Positions 25,510 to 34,154 of a DNA stretch of 50,768 bases are shown piece after piece. This DNA comes from Lachnoclostridium sp. UBA7122 (GTDB lineage: Bacteria; Bacillota; Clostridia; Lachnospirales; Lachnospiraceae). Within the stretch, counting starts at the first letter, position 1. The number at the start of each line of letters is the position of its first letter. The stretch covers positions 340-51,107 of the forward strand of contig DKXQ01000261.1 in NCBI GenBank assembly GCA_002493085.1, given 5' to 3'. A program made the translations under genes and the position numbers. A model generated the notes under the pieces. That model worked only from the letters and a program-made list of their open reading frames with translations, searched no databases and was not told where the DNA came from.

Positions 25510-27222
25510 CTAAGATATATTAAAAACTTCAACCTTCTTTTTCATATCTTGTGAAAGCCCGTTTAATGCCTTTGTCTTTTCTACTATATGTGCAATACTT
25601 GTATAAACAGTTTTAATTTCTTCCATAATTTCTTCTACACTTGCTGTATTTTCCTCAGAAATGGCAGATGAATTCTGGACTATGGATACTGTATCTGCAC
25701 GCACGCTCTCTAGTATCCCGAATTTCTGTTTAACTATTTTCATTCCATCTACAGTATTTTTTACACCAGCCTGGGCATGTCCAAAACTTTCAATAGCTGT
25801 TTTAAAGTCTTCTGTCTGCTTTTTAAGTATGTTTTTGGTTTCCTCTACACGTTCCAAGGTCTGGGAAGAATGTGTGTTTAATGTAGTAACTATTTCTTTA
25901 ATCTCTTTTGCTGCTGTATTTGACTGCTCTGAAAGCTGCTGGATTTCTGCTGCCACAACAGCAAAGCCTTTTCCATGTTCACCTGCTCTTGCCGCCTCGA
26001 TACTTGCATTGAGTGAGAGAAGATTTGTCTGTGAGGCAATATTTGTAATTAATTCTGTAGCAGAACTGATTTTTGCAGCAGAGCCATTAGTCAGTCTTGT
26101 CTGTTCTTCAAGAAAATACATAGATTCATGCACATTAGCCATTACATGATCCATTTCTCCAAGCTGCTGCACGGCATATCTGGTTACTTCATCCATAGTA
26201 TTAGAAATACCGCTTAACTTGGTGATTTCGTTTCCATTTTCTTTAATCAGTTCTCCCATAGCGGTTACATTGGAATCTGCCTGTACAGCGTCTGCAGACT
26301 GCTGGCTGCTGCTGGTAGCGATTTCCTGCACAGAATGGCTGATTGCTTCCATGACATTACAGGCTTCTTCCGTAATTTGTTTCAGTGAATCTGATGCTTC
26401 ATGTACATAATCACTTTGGAAGCAGATGTCTGTGATAGTGGATTTTAACCTGTCCCTGAGATTGACAATACTTTTGCCAATTCCGCCAATTTCATCACTG
26501 CGTCTGAGAATCCCATCTTCTATCTGGATATTTAGTTTTCCCTGTGAAATATCACTTAGGTATCCCATACTTTTTTTAAGGGAAATAGCTATATTACTTA
26601 CAATCCAGTATACTACTATAGCAGCAAAAACCATGCCAGCAAATATAAGAACCAGAAGCTTAAGTTTTGCCTTGTTAATGATTTTTAAAATAGTGTACTG
26701 TGGTGTTCCAAGAAATATCATACCAACAGGTGTACTGCTTTCTTCCTGATAAAAAGGAGCATAGTAGACAACATACTTTGTCCCGAGAATATCGACATTC
26801 TTGTTTTTATATGATTTTCCTTCCTTTAGGACATGCTGCACAACTTCAGGGGATGCTGTTGTGCCTGTCTGTCTGCTGCCATTGTTATCTGTTATTGATG
26901 TAAGTATGCGGGTGTCATTCCAGAAAATGGTTACTTCTAAACCAGTATTTTCCTTGATATGGTCAACAATGCCATATGCCTGTGAGATATTCAGCCTGTT
27001 TCCTTTCCAAAGTTCCCCATTAGTATTCATTGTATAAGGCCCGTCATAGCTGGTTTCAAAAATATCCCGTACTGCCAGTGTGGTAGCCTGCATGCCAATA
27101 TATGCTTCATCATAAATTCCATTTGTAATGCAGTTTGTTGCAACAAGAAACATGCTGATTCCAAGAATGACTAATGGAAGCAGTGAAAGTGCAAGAATTT
27201 TTCCTTTTAATTTTAACCTCAT
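25510..27222 (-). CDS. Methyl-accepting chemotaxis protein with Cache-type sensor
   Basis: A 570-residue chemoreceptor. A first membrane helix (residues 9-29, LSLLPLVILGISMFLVA) leads to an external sensor of about 160 residues resembling a single Cache domain. A second helix follows (LKLLVLIFAGMVFAAIVVYWI), then a HAMP linker and a long helical signalling domain with the conserved tip IASQTNLLSLNASIEAARAG. I start at 27222, nine bases after AAAGGAA; an ATG at 27255 would add 11 residues without a site. It is the third gene of a minus-strand unit behind the LytTR regulator and kinase, 152 bases after the kinase. The ligand is not visible. No flagellar or che genes lie in this window. Confidence 0.92.
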   Translation of the reverse strand: MRLKLKGKILALSLLPLVILGISMFLVATNCITNGIYDEAYIGMQATTLAVRDIFETSYDGPYTMNTNGELWKGNRLNISQAYGIVDHIKENTGLEVTIFWNDTRILTSITDNNGSRQTGTTASPEVVQHVLKEGKSYKNKNVDILGTKYVVYYAPFYQEESSTPVGMIFLGTPQYTILKIINKAKLKLLVLIFAGMVFAAIVVYWIVSNIAISLKKSMGYLSDISQGKLNIQIEDGILRRSDEIGGIGKSIVNLRDRLKSTITDICFQSDYVHEASDSLKQITEEACNVMEAISHSVQEIATSSSQQSADAVQADSNVTAMGELIKENGNEITKLSGISNTMDEVTRYAVQQLGEMDHVMANVHESMYFLEEQTRLTNGSAAKISSATELITNIASQTNLLSLNASIEAARAGEHGKGFAVVAAEIQQLSEQSNTAAKEIKEIVTTLNTHSSQTLERVEETKNILKKQTEDFKTAIESFGHAQAGVKNTVDGMKIVKQKFGILESVRADTVSIVQNSSAISEENTASVEEIMEEIKTVYTSIAHIVEKTKALNGLSQDMKKKVEVFNIS

Positions 27223-27250
27223 CCCAATATGTTCCTTTCTATAATTACAA

Positions 27251-27314
27251 GGCATGTCTGAAAAGCGGTTTATGTAAGTTTAATTGAGCTAAAGTTTTAA
27301 TTTCCAGACATGCC
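27251..27314. repeat. 10-bp inverted repeat upstream of the chemoreceptor gene
   Basis: GGCATGTCTG (27251-27260) and CAGACATGCC (27305-27314) are perfect complements 44 bases apart. No T-tract follows on either strand. It could be a regulator site or a large hairpin between the kinase and chemoreceptor genes. Confidence 0.4.
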
Positions 27315-27374
27315 CTGATACTGATTATACATGTTTTAATATTATATTGGATTTTGTTTTTTCGCAAAAAATGG

Positions 27375-28715
27375 TCAATTTTTCACACTTGGGAATTTAG
27401 CAAACATAGTAATTGAAAATATTCCTTCTTCACAGCGGCAGCCTATAGTGCCTTTGATATTATTAGAAAAAGCAGATATGCTCTGCATGCCAAGGCCATG
27501 TTTTGGACCTCTCTGGCTCTTAGGAAGCCCGGTAACAGCATCTATAATAACAGGTTTTTTGCATGGATTCTGCAGATGAATAAGCAGGTGCTGTTCATCA
27601 CACTGGATTTTAATATCTACAATTCTTTGTTCCTTTTCATAGTCTTTTACATTAAACAGTGCATTTTCAGCCAGATTAGCAATGACTGCTGTAAATTCAT
27701 AGTCATTAACTGGAATTTTCTTTGATACCCTGGCGTCCAGATGCATATCAATGGAAAGAGAGGCAGCTTTTTTCATAATTTTAGAAAGAATTGTATTTAC
27801 CAGCATATTGCTACAATATTTCTGCACCCGGCTGGCATCTGTCACACAGTGTATATGTGCAGTAATATTATGGATTTCTTCATATTCTCCCTGTTTAAGA
27901 AGAGCATCAATCATTCCACAGTAATGCCGCATATCATGGCGCAGGATTTTTAAATTTTTTTCTGATTGTTTAATTAATTCATACTGGTCTTCCAGATTTT
28001 TGATATGGGATTCAAAAAGTATATTTTTCCAGTATATATCCGATTTTTTGCCTTCACTTTCTACGTAGCGCAGCACAACAATATAAGATACAAACATTGT
28101 AATTATTAAAAACAGGATTCCAGGAATATTTTTTGGATTTTCATCTAATGTATATGGAAAATATGCTATAAATGTAAAAGTACAATAAAAAAATACAGGA
28201 ATCAGACACAGTTCCCACCAGTTTTGTGTAAAATGGGGTTTTGTTTTTGCACCATAGCCATAAGAAGCAGAATTGGTAACTTGTGTAAGCCATATTTTCC
28301 GGATTTTAATATACAGGATAAGCAGGATAACAAAATGGATTAGAAAACTTCCTGCCAGAGATAAAAGTGTATCTTTAGTATAATAGTACAGGGTGGTTGC
28401 TGAAATAGCACCAGCAATTACATAATTAGAGGAACTAAGCCCCATAAATAAAACTTTGCTGGTTCTATTTTCAGAAATAAATATGTTAGAAGACTGTGTA
28501 ACGATAATCTGGAATATTGTTACAATCACATAACATAGATTACTGTCTGGAAAGAAATTTAATTTGAGGGAGTCTGCAATAGTTATAATTAAAAAAGAAA
28601 AAAAGCAGATTCCCGCAGTTACAAGTCTTGAATAACGGTGTATATTGAATAAATAGATGAATAAGAATAAAAATACATGGCTCATCATATATGAAATGTT
28701 TTTAAAGTCTTCCAT
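27375..28715 (-). CDS. AgrC-like sensor histidine kinase (GHKL)
   Basis: A 446-residue kinase of the AgrC/ComD type. The first 215 residues form about six or seven membrane helices. The phosphorylation box is LKILRHDMRHYCGMIDALLKQ, the N box IANLAENALFNV and the G box GLGMQSI. Such kinases usually sense peptides and pass phosphate to LytTR regulators, and its partner lies ten bases upstream. A site AGGAAC precedes the start by about eight bases, inside the end of the regulator gene. No agrB or agrD-like gene is visible nearby, so the signal may not be a cognate autoinducing peptide. Confidence 0.88.
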   Translation of the reverse strand: MEDFKNISYMMSHVFLFLFIYLFNIHRYSRLVTAGICFFSFLIITIADSLKLNFFPDSNLCYVIVTIFQIIVTQSSNIFISENRTSKVLFMGLSSSNYVIAGAISATTLYYYTKDTLLSLAGSFLIHFVILLILYIKIRKIWLTQVTNSASYGYGAKTKPHFTQNWWELCLIPVFFYCTFTFIAYFPYTLDENPKNIPGILFLIITMFVSYIVVLRYVESEGKKSDIYWKNILFESHIKNLEDQYELIKQSEKNLKILRHDMRHYCGMIDALLKQGEYEEIHNITAHIHCVTDASRVQKYCSNMLVNTILSKIMKKAASLSIDMHLDARVSKKIPVNDYEFTAVIANLAENALFNVKDYEKEQRIVDIKIQCDEQHLLIHLQNPCKKPVIIDAVTGLPKSQRGPKHGLGMQSISAFSNNIKGTIGCRCEEGIFSITMFAKFPSVKN

Positions 28716-28725
28716 GGTTTCGTTC

Positions 28726-29460
28726 CTAACTATAGTATTCTGAAATAAAGGAAAGATATCTGTTCCTGGTCTCTGATGTCCGTTTCTGGCTTATAGGGAT
28801 AAAAGCCCCGCTTTCCATTACTATATGGTTTCTTGATAACTGTTGTACATGCTTTAAATTGACCATAAAAGATTTGTGGACCTGGAAAAACTGCTGGTCA
28901 TTTGCTAGTCCGGCAATCTCTTCATCAAAAGACCCTCTTATAAATATGCTATTAAGAATCTTTCCATCAGTCATATGTACCCTTAGTGTCCGGGAGGAAT
29001 TTTCAATATATTCAATTTTGGAGTAAGGGATAGAAAACAATCCTTCCCGGGTTTTTAGCATATATGTAGCATCTGTTTTTGTTTTTGTATAAGCAATAGC
29101 ATAGTGGAATGCTTCAAATGCCTTTTCCTGGATAACTGGCTTAAGCAGATACCGGACGGCATGTACATCATATGCTTCCAGTGCAAAATCATCAGAGACA
29201 GTGATATAGATAATTGCTGATTCATTGCCAAGGTTTCTAAGCTGTCTGCCAATATCAATCCCAGTCCTGGGAGCCATAATCATATCAAGTATATATATGT
29301 CTGCCAGTTTATTTTCCTGTATTTTTCTGGATAGCTGGGATGCGTCAGAAAATTTTTCTATATCCAGATATATGCCTTGGTGGCAGTCCTGGTATGCAAG
29401 TAACAATTTTTCTATGTCCGACAGGTCCTGAAGGCTGTCATCACAGATTACGATTTTCAT
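28726..29460 (-). CDS. LytTR-family response regulator
   Basis: A 244-residue AgrA/VirR-type regulator. The receiver begins MKIVICDDSLQDL, with the phospho-acceptor D59 in IYILDMIM and the switch lysine K107 in YLLKPV. Residues about 140-240 form the LytTR DNA-binding domain (SIPYSKIEYIENSSRTLRVH and FFQVHKSFMVNLKHVQQL). I start at 29460, seven bases after GAGGAA; the frame continues upstream but without support. It heads a minus-strand unit with the kinase and chemoreceptor. TGCAACT repeats next to its promoter are a candidate self-regulatory site. Confidence 0.93.
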   Translation of the reverse strand: MKIVICDDSLQDLSDIEKLLLAYQDCHQGIYLDIEKFSDASQLSRKIQENKLADIYILDMIMAPRTGIDIGRQLRNLGNESAIIYITVSDDFALEAYDVHAVRYLLKPVIQEKAFEAFHYAIAYTKTKTDATYMLKTREGLFSIPYSKIEYIENSSRTLRVHMTDGKILNSIFIRGSFDEEIAGLANDQQFFQVHKSFMVNLKHVQQLSRNHIVMESGAFIPISQKRTSETRNRYLSFISEYYS

Positions 29461-29504
29461 GAGTGTTTCCTCAAAAATTAGATTGTATTTCATAAACATG
29501 CAAT

Positions 29505-29562
29505 ATTTTATCACAATTTTTATTAAAAAGCAATTATGAGTATGCAACTGGATAGTGCAACT
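29505..29562 (-). promoter_or_regulatory. Promoter of the regulator-kinase unit with TGCAACT direct repeats
   Basis: Read on the minus strand, a -35-like TTGCTT (29533-29528) and -10 TAAAAT (29510-29505) are 17 bases apart. Just upstream, AGTTGCA occurs twice (29562-29556 and 29549-29543), starting 13 bases apart. AGTT cores resemble LytTR half-sites, but the usual spacing is nearer 21 bases, so the match is partial. The weak -35 box suits an activator. Confidence 0.4.
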
Positions 29563-29629
29563 TGTCTTTTGCGAATAATTACAGAATCACTGCATATATT
29601 ATCTGGAACAATGTAACCGGAGGAACTAT

Positions 29630-30403
29630 ATGGCAACAGTTATGCTAGATGCCGGACACGGAGGATATGACAATGGCGCCTCGTTTAATGGCAGAAGGGA
29701 AAAAGATGATACATTAAATCTTACACTGGCTATTGGCAATATTTTGGAAAATGCAGGTGTTAATGTGTTGTATACAAGGACTACAGATATTTACCAGAGT
29801 CCTTTGCAAAAGGCACGGATTGCTAATGAAAGTGATGCTGATTACTTTATTTCTATTCACAGAAATTCAAGTACATCGCCAGAAATGTATGCAGGTGTGC
29901 AGACACTTGTATATGAGGACAGCGGGATACCAGCAGTATTTGCAGAAAATATAAACAGGGAGCTTGAAAGAACTGGATTTAAAAATATAGGTGTAGAAGA
30001 ACGTAAGAACCTCGCAGTTTTAAGGCGCACCAGGATGCCAGCGGCACTTGTGGAAGTGGGCTTTATAAATACTGAAGGTGATAATAATATTTTTGATTTA
30101 AGATTTCCAGAGGTGGCACAGGCAATCGCACAAGGGATAATTGATACAGTAAGCGGAGCTGATATTACAGGAAGTGAAACTGGCAGTTACTGGATACAGA
30201 CAGGGGCTTTCAGACACTATGACAACGCCCAGGACCTTGCCAAAAATATGCAGTCTGATGGTTTTGACTGCCGTATAGTACCTGATGGCGGATACTATAG
30301 TGTGTATAATGGCGCATACAGCGATTATGATAGTGCAGAAGCCGCAAGTAAGACGTTATTTAACCAGGGATATGAGACAAGAATTATACAGAGAAATATA
30401 TAA
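29630..30403 (+). CDS. N-acetylmuramoyl-L-alanine amidase with SPOR domain, CwlC-like
   Basis: A 257-residue Amidase_3 enzyme that cleaves the bond between MurNAc and L-Ala. The zinc ligands are H10 (DAGHGG), E24 (RREKDD) and H77 (SIHRNSS), with catalytic E142 (LVEVGFIN). Residues about 183-257 form a SPOR domain that would bind denuded glycan. There is no signal peptide: the catalytic domain starts at residue 2. B. subtilis CwlC, a mother-cell lysis enzyme of the same size and layout, also lacks one. CGGAGG lies about seven bases before the ATG. It is divergent from the LytTR unit and ends before the dcw cluster. The sporulation role is inference. Confidence 0.9.
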   Translation: MATVMLDAGHGGYDNGASFNGRREKDDTLNLTLAIGNILENAGVNVLYTRTTDIYQSPLQKARIANESDADYFISIHRNSSTSPEMYAGVQTLVYEDSGIPAVFAENINRELERTGFKNIGVEERKNLAVLRRTRMPAALVEVGFINTEGDNNIFDLRFPEVAQAIAQGIIDTVSGADITGSETGSYWIQTGAFRHYDNAQDLAKNMQSDGFDCRIVPDGGYYSVYNGAYSDYDSAEAASKTLFNQGYETRIIQRNI

Positions 30404-30457
30404 TTGGGAATTAATATTCACAGGCAATGTCATGATGTCTGGACCAGAAACAGATGT

Positions 30458-30518
30458 ATGAAGCCGCTGGTGTCTGGCCCTTTAGGGCTTTATGCACCAC
30501 TGCGTGCTTCATTTTTTT
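30458..30518 (+). terminator. Strong intrinsic terminator after the amidase gene
   Basis: ATGAAGC (30458-30464) pairs with GCTTCAT (30506-30512), and inner TGGTG pairs with CACCA; a CCCTTTAGGG palindrome caps the structure. Seven T residues (30512-30518) follow. This separates the amidase from the dcw cluster. Confidence 0.75.
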
Positions 30519-30588
30519 GCTTTCCCACAAAATCCGGCATATTTCTGATAAATTAAAGTAAAAATATGGCAGCAGCCCTAAAAAATGC

Positions 30589-30617
30589 TTGATAAATTTT
30601 TATAAACGTTATATTAT
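30589..30617 (+). promoter_or_regulatory. Promoter of the rsmH-ftsL-ftsI division cluster
   Basis: TTGATA (30589-30594) and TATTAT (30612-30617) are exactly 17 bases apart and each match five of six consensus positions. The start would be near 30624, about 28 bases before rsmH. No mraZ gene or MraZ-type repeats are seen upstream. Confidence 0.6.
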
Positions 30618-30651
30618 ATCTTTATAAGTATGTAAAAAGCAGGAGGCCGCT

Positions 30652-31587
30652 ATGGAATTTGTGCATAGACCCGTATTATTGGATGAAGTGTTAGATGGAC
30701 TGGCGGTAAAACCTGATGGAATTTATGTAGATGGCACATCAGGCGGTGCTGGCCATGGCAGGAAAATCTGTGGAATGCTTGGGAAACATGGGCGTTTTAT
30801 AGGCATGGACCAGGATGCTGATGCTGTAAGGACAAGTACAGAAAGATTAAAAGAATTTGGGAACAAGGCAAGTGTTATAAGAAGTAATTATTCAGATATG
30901 GCAGCAGTCCTTGAAAGGATGGGCATTGATAAAGCTGATGGCATACTTCTTGACTTAGGAGTGTCATCTTTCCAGCTTGACAAAGCAGAAAGGGGTTTTT
31001 CATACCGCATGGATGCGCCTCTTGATATGCGTATGGATGACAGGCAGGAACTGACTGCAGCAGATGTTGTCAATAACTATCCTGAAAACAGGCTGTTTCA
31101 TATAATTAAGAATTATGGGGAGGACAAGTTTGCGAAAAATATTGCAAAACATATTGCAACAGAGCGAAGCCAGGCCCCAATTCTTACTACAGCCAGGCTT
31201 GCAGAAATTGTAAGCCAGGCAATACCTATGAAATTTAAGAAGCAGGGCGGGCATCCTGCTAAAAGAACTTTTCAGGCAATACGTATAGAAGTAAATCATG
31301 AACTGGATATTCTCTCACAGAATATTGACGATATGATTGATATTTTAAAACCTGATGGCAGATTTTGTATAATTACATTTCATTCGCTTGAAGACAGAAT
31401 TGTAAAACACGCTTTCCGCAAAGCAGAAAACCCGTGCATATGTCCACCGGATTTTCCTGTATGTGTATGTGGAAATGTCCCAAAAGGCAAAGTGATGACC
31501 AGGAGGCCAATACTTCCAAGCGTAGAGGAGATGGAACAGAATCCACGTTCCAAAAGTGCAAAGCTGAGGATTTTTAGACATAATTAG
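30652..31587 (+). CDS. rsmH: 16S rRNA m4C1402 methyltransferase RsmH (MraW)
   Basis: A 311-residue SAM-dependent methyltransferase acting on 16S rRNA C1402. It has the family start FVHRPVLLDEVLDGL, the SAM loop VDGTSGGAGHGRKI, the GILLDLGVSSFQLD motif, and the C-terminal IITFHSLEDRIVKHAF and KSAKLRIFR. AGGAGG lies seven bases before the ATG. It heads the dcw cluster here; in most bacteria mraZ precedes it, but that gene is absent. Confidence 0.97.
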   Translation: MEFVHRPVLLDEVLDGLAVKPDGIYVDGTSGGAGHGRKICGMLGKHGRFIGMDQDADAVRTSTERLKEFGNKASVIRSNYSDMAAVLERMGIDKADGILLDLGVSSFQLDKAERGFSYRMDAPLDMRMDDRQELTAADVVNNYPENRLFHIIKNYGEDKFAKNIAKHIATERSQAPILTTARLAEIVSQAIPMKFKKQGGHPAKRTFQAIRIEVNHELDILSQNIDDMIDILKPDGRFCIITFHSLEDRIVKHAFRKAENPCICPPDFPVCVCGNVPKGKVMTRRPILPSVEEMEQNPRSKSAKLRIFRHN

Positions 31588-31599
31588 AGGAGGAGTTAT

Positions 31600-32109
31600 A
31601 TGGCTGATGTATCAGGAAAGCGGGTAGGTGACGAATACAGACAGACTACTTATGTCAATAATGCCAATGGCATTGATGGAAATACTGCAAGACGGTTAAA
31701 TGCTGTTCCGGAGAGAAGAGAAAGGGATGCTCCAGGCCAAAGACCCCAGAAACGTCCCCAGAGACAGCCGGCGAGAATGACTGGAATCGATGGTGTCTCT
31801 TTTTTATTTATGATGTGTGCATTATGTGTTGTAGCTTTTGTTACATTTTCATATATCCATGCACAGAACAGCATACGTAGTATGAAAAAAGAAGTTGTGG
31901 CATTGCAGGCAGAAGTGGAAGAACAACAGGAAAAAAACGATACAGAGTACAATAAAATCCTTGCAGGCGTTGACCTTGCCGATATATATAAGTATGCAAC
32001 TGAAAAGCTGCATATGGTTATGGCTGACGGCAACAAGGTGTACAAATATAAGAACAAAAAAAGCGACATGGTTAAACAGTATTCGGATATTCCGGAGTCT
32101 GGAGATTAA
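31600..32109 (+). CDS. ftsL: FtsL-like division protein
   Basis: A 169-residue bitopic protein. A basic, disordered N-terminus (residues 1-62, with RRERDAPGQRPQKRPQRQP) precedes one membrane helix (about 67-87, SFLFMMCALCVVAFVTF). An external leucine/glutamate coiled coil follows (SIRSMKKEVVALQAEVEEQ). Size, topology and position between rsmH and ftsI fit FtsL, which diverges strongly in sequence and forms the FtsQ-FtsL-FtsB complex that activates FtsW and FtsI. GGAGGAG lies five bases before the ATG, and the stop directly abuts the next start (TAAATG). Confidence 0.78.
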   Translation: MADVSGKRVGDEYRQTTYVNNANGIDGNTARRLNAVPERRERDAPGQRPQKRPQRQPARMTGIDGVSFLFMMCALCVVAFVTFSYIHAQNSIRSMKKEVVALQAEVEEQQEKNDTEYNKILAGVDLADIYKYATEKLHMVMADGNKVYKYKNKKSDMVKQYSDIPESGD

Positions 32110-34092
32110 ATGGCAAGAAAAGTATCAGATACAAGAGGAAATGTACGTTTAGCAAAAAAGTTTATGTATGCAAGGCTTTTATTTATTTTTATTTTAGTAT
32201 TACTTGCATTTACAGCGCTTGTTGTACGTATAGTGTACCTTAATGGTAAAAAAGGCGATGCATATGAAAAAAAAGTGCTTGCACAGCAGAGTTATGTAAG
32301 CAATGTTGTGCAGTTTAAGCGTGGCGACATTACAGACAGGAATGGCAATAAACTTGCTACAAGCGTTAAGTTTTATAATCTTATACTAGATCCAAAGCTT
32401 ATACTGTCTGACGAAAAGTACATTGAACCAACGATTGAGGCACTGGGTAAGGTTTTTGGCATATCCCGCAAAAAAGTTGAAAATATACTTCAAAAAAATC
32501 CTTCAACGCATTATTATGTTATGGACAAGTTTAAACACCTTAGTTCTAAAAAGGTAGATGAACTTGAAAAACTGCAGGATTATGAAAATATAAAGGATAA
32601 AGAACAGAGAGAAAACAGCAAAAATATAAAGGGCATATGGTTTGAAGAAGAATATATAAGAAACTACCCATACTCAGAAGTTGCATGCGATGTGATAGGC
32701 TTCTGCAACTCAAATGATGACGGGGCATGGGGAATTGAAAGGCAGTATAATTCTTCACTGACTGGCTCATCAGGACGGCAGTATGGGTATTTTGATTCAG
32801 GGCTTAACCTTGTCCAGACTGTAAAACCTGCTGTTGATGGCAATACAGTGGTTTCAACTATAGATATCAACATACAGGGAATACTTGAACAGCATATTGA
32901 AAAGTTTCAAAAGAATACAGGCTCTAAGAATATAGGCTGTATTATGATGAATCCCAATAATGGAGAGATATATGCGATGGCGTCATATCCGTCATATGAC
33001 CTGAACAACCCAAGGGATTTATCAGAATTTTATTCTAAAAAGCAGCTTGCCAGGATGAGTGAAGAGAAAAAGCTTGAAAGCCTTAACTCCCTGTGGAGGA
33101 ATTACTGTATAAGTGATGCATACGAACCTGGTTCTACATTAAAACCAGTTACTGTTGCGGCAGCATTAGATGAAGGTGTCACTGCGGACGGCAGCTATTA
33201 CAACTGTGATGGTGCGCAGCAGGTCGCTGACAGGCGCATTAAGTGTGTTGCACATGCGAGGGGAGGCCATGGCTATACAAATATATGCCAGGCACTTAAA
33301 TGGTCATGTAATGATGTGCTGATGCAGCTTGGTGCGAAGCTTGGCAAGACAAGATTTCTAGAATATATCAATAATTTTGGCTTTGGCCAGAAAACAGGCA
33401 TTGACCTGCCAGGGGAAGGCACAGGTGCAATATTTAACGAGAATACTATGGGACCTGTACAGCTTGCAACATCAAGTTTCGGGCAGAGCCAGACTGTCAC
33501 TATGGTACAGATGGCAGCTGCTTTCAGTGCTGTTGTAAATGGAGGCAATTATTACCAGCCGCATGTTGTAAAAGAGATTGATACAAAATCAGGGGCTGTT
33601 GTTTCTTCAAATGATAATATGCTTGTAAGACGCATTATTACAGAGGATACAAGCAAGCTGTTAAGACAGTACCTCTATAAAACAGTTTCAGATGAAGATG
33701 GCACTGCAAAACCGGCAAGAGTTGATGGGTATAAAATAGGCGGCAAAACAGGAACTGCTGAGAAGCAGCCAAGAGGGCGGGGCAATTACCTTGTTTCATT
33801 TATAGGGTGCACACCGGCAGACAATCCTGAAGTAGTCATTTATGTAATTATAGATGAACCTAATGTAGAAGACCAGTCACATGCCAGTGTATATGCAACG
33901 CAGTTTGCAAGTGGTGTGATGAAAGATGTACTCCCATTTCTTGGAATTTACCCTGACAAGAGCAGTGCAAAAACAAAGAAAAGCAAAACTTCTAAAAATA
34001 AAATCAAACTGCCATCAACAAAAGACGGAGTCTTTATTGATGCCCCTGAAGGAGGGTTTTCAAATAAAGATTATGATATAGCAGGACAGTAG
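32110..34092 (+). CDS. ftsI: Class B penicillin-binding protein, FtsI/PBP2-type septal transpeptidase
   Basis: A 660-residue transpeptidase. A single membrane helix lies near residues 18-40 (LLFIFILVLLAFTALVV). A dimerisation/pedestal domain has RGDITDRNGNKLATS. The transpeptidase serine is S342 in YEPGSTLKP, SxN is WSCNDVLM and KTG is GGKTGTAEKQ. No PASTA repeats are present; the tail is Lys/Ser-rich. With FtsW it makes septal peptidoglycan. Its start abuts the ftsL stop. A second, similar enzyme follows; by cluster order this first copy is taken as FtsI and the second as SpoVD, but the two could be swapped. Confidence 0.9.
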   Translation: MARKVSDTRGNVRLAKKFMYARLLFIFILVLLAFTALVVRIVYLNGKKGDAYEKKVLAQQSYVSNVVQFKRGDITDRNGNKLATSVKFYNLILDPKLILSDEKYIEPTIEALGKVFGISRKKVENILQKNPSTHYYVMDKFKHLSSKKVDELEKLQDYENIKDKEQRENSKNIKGIWFEEEYIRNYPYSEVACDVIGFCNSNDDGAWGIERQYNSSLTGSSGRQYGYFDSGLNLVQTVKPAVDGNTVVSTIDINIQGILEQHIEKFQKNTGSKNIGCIMMNPNNGEIYAMASYPSYDLNNPRDLSEFYSKKQLARMSEEKKLESLNSLWRNYCISDAYEPGSTLKPVTVAAALDEGVTADGSYYNCDGAQQVADRRIKCVAHARGGHGYTNICQALKWSCNDVLMQLGAKLGKTRFLEYINNFGFGQKTGIDLPGEGTGAIFNENTMGPVQLATSSFGQSQTVTMVQMAAAFSAVVNGGNYYQPHVVKEIDTKSGAVVSSNDNMLVRRIITEDTSKLLRQYLYKTVSDEDGTAKPARVDGYKIGGKTGTAEKQPRGRGNYLVSFIGCTPADNPEVVIYVIIDEPNVEDQSHASVYATQFASGVMKDVLPFLGIYPDKSSAKTKKSKTSKNKIKLPSTKDGVFIDAPEGGFSNKDYDIAGQ

Positions 34093-34154
34093 CCAGGAAT
34101 ATTTTTCATAAATATTAATAAGCTATAGTAATAAATTTTATATGGCAGTATAAT

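Noticed and set aside
34149..34154. Perfect TATAAT directly before the SpoVD-like gene
   Set aside because: Transcription would start inside the gene, so it cannot be its promoter; no in-frame later start makes sense.
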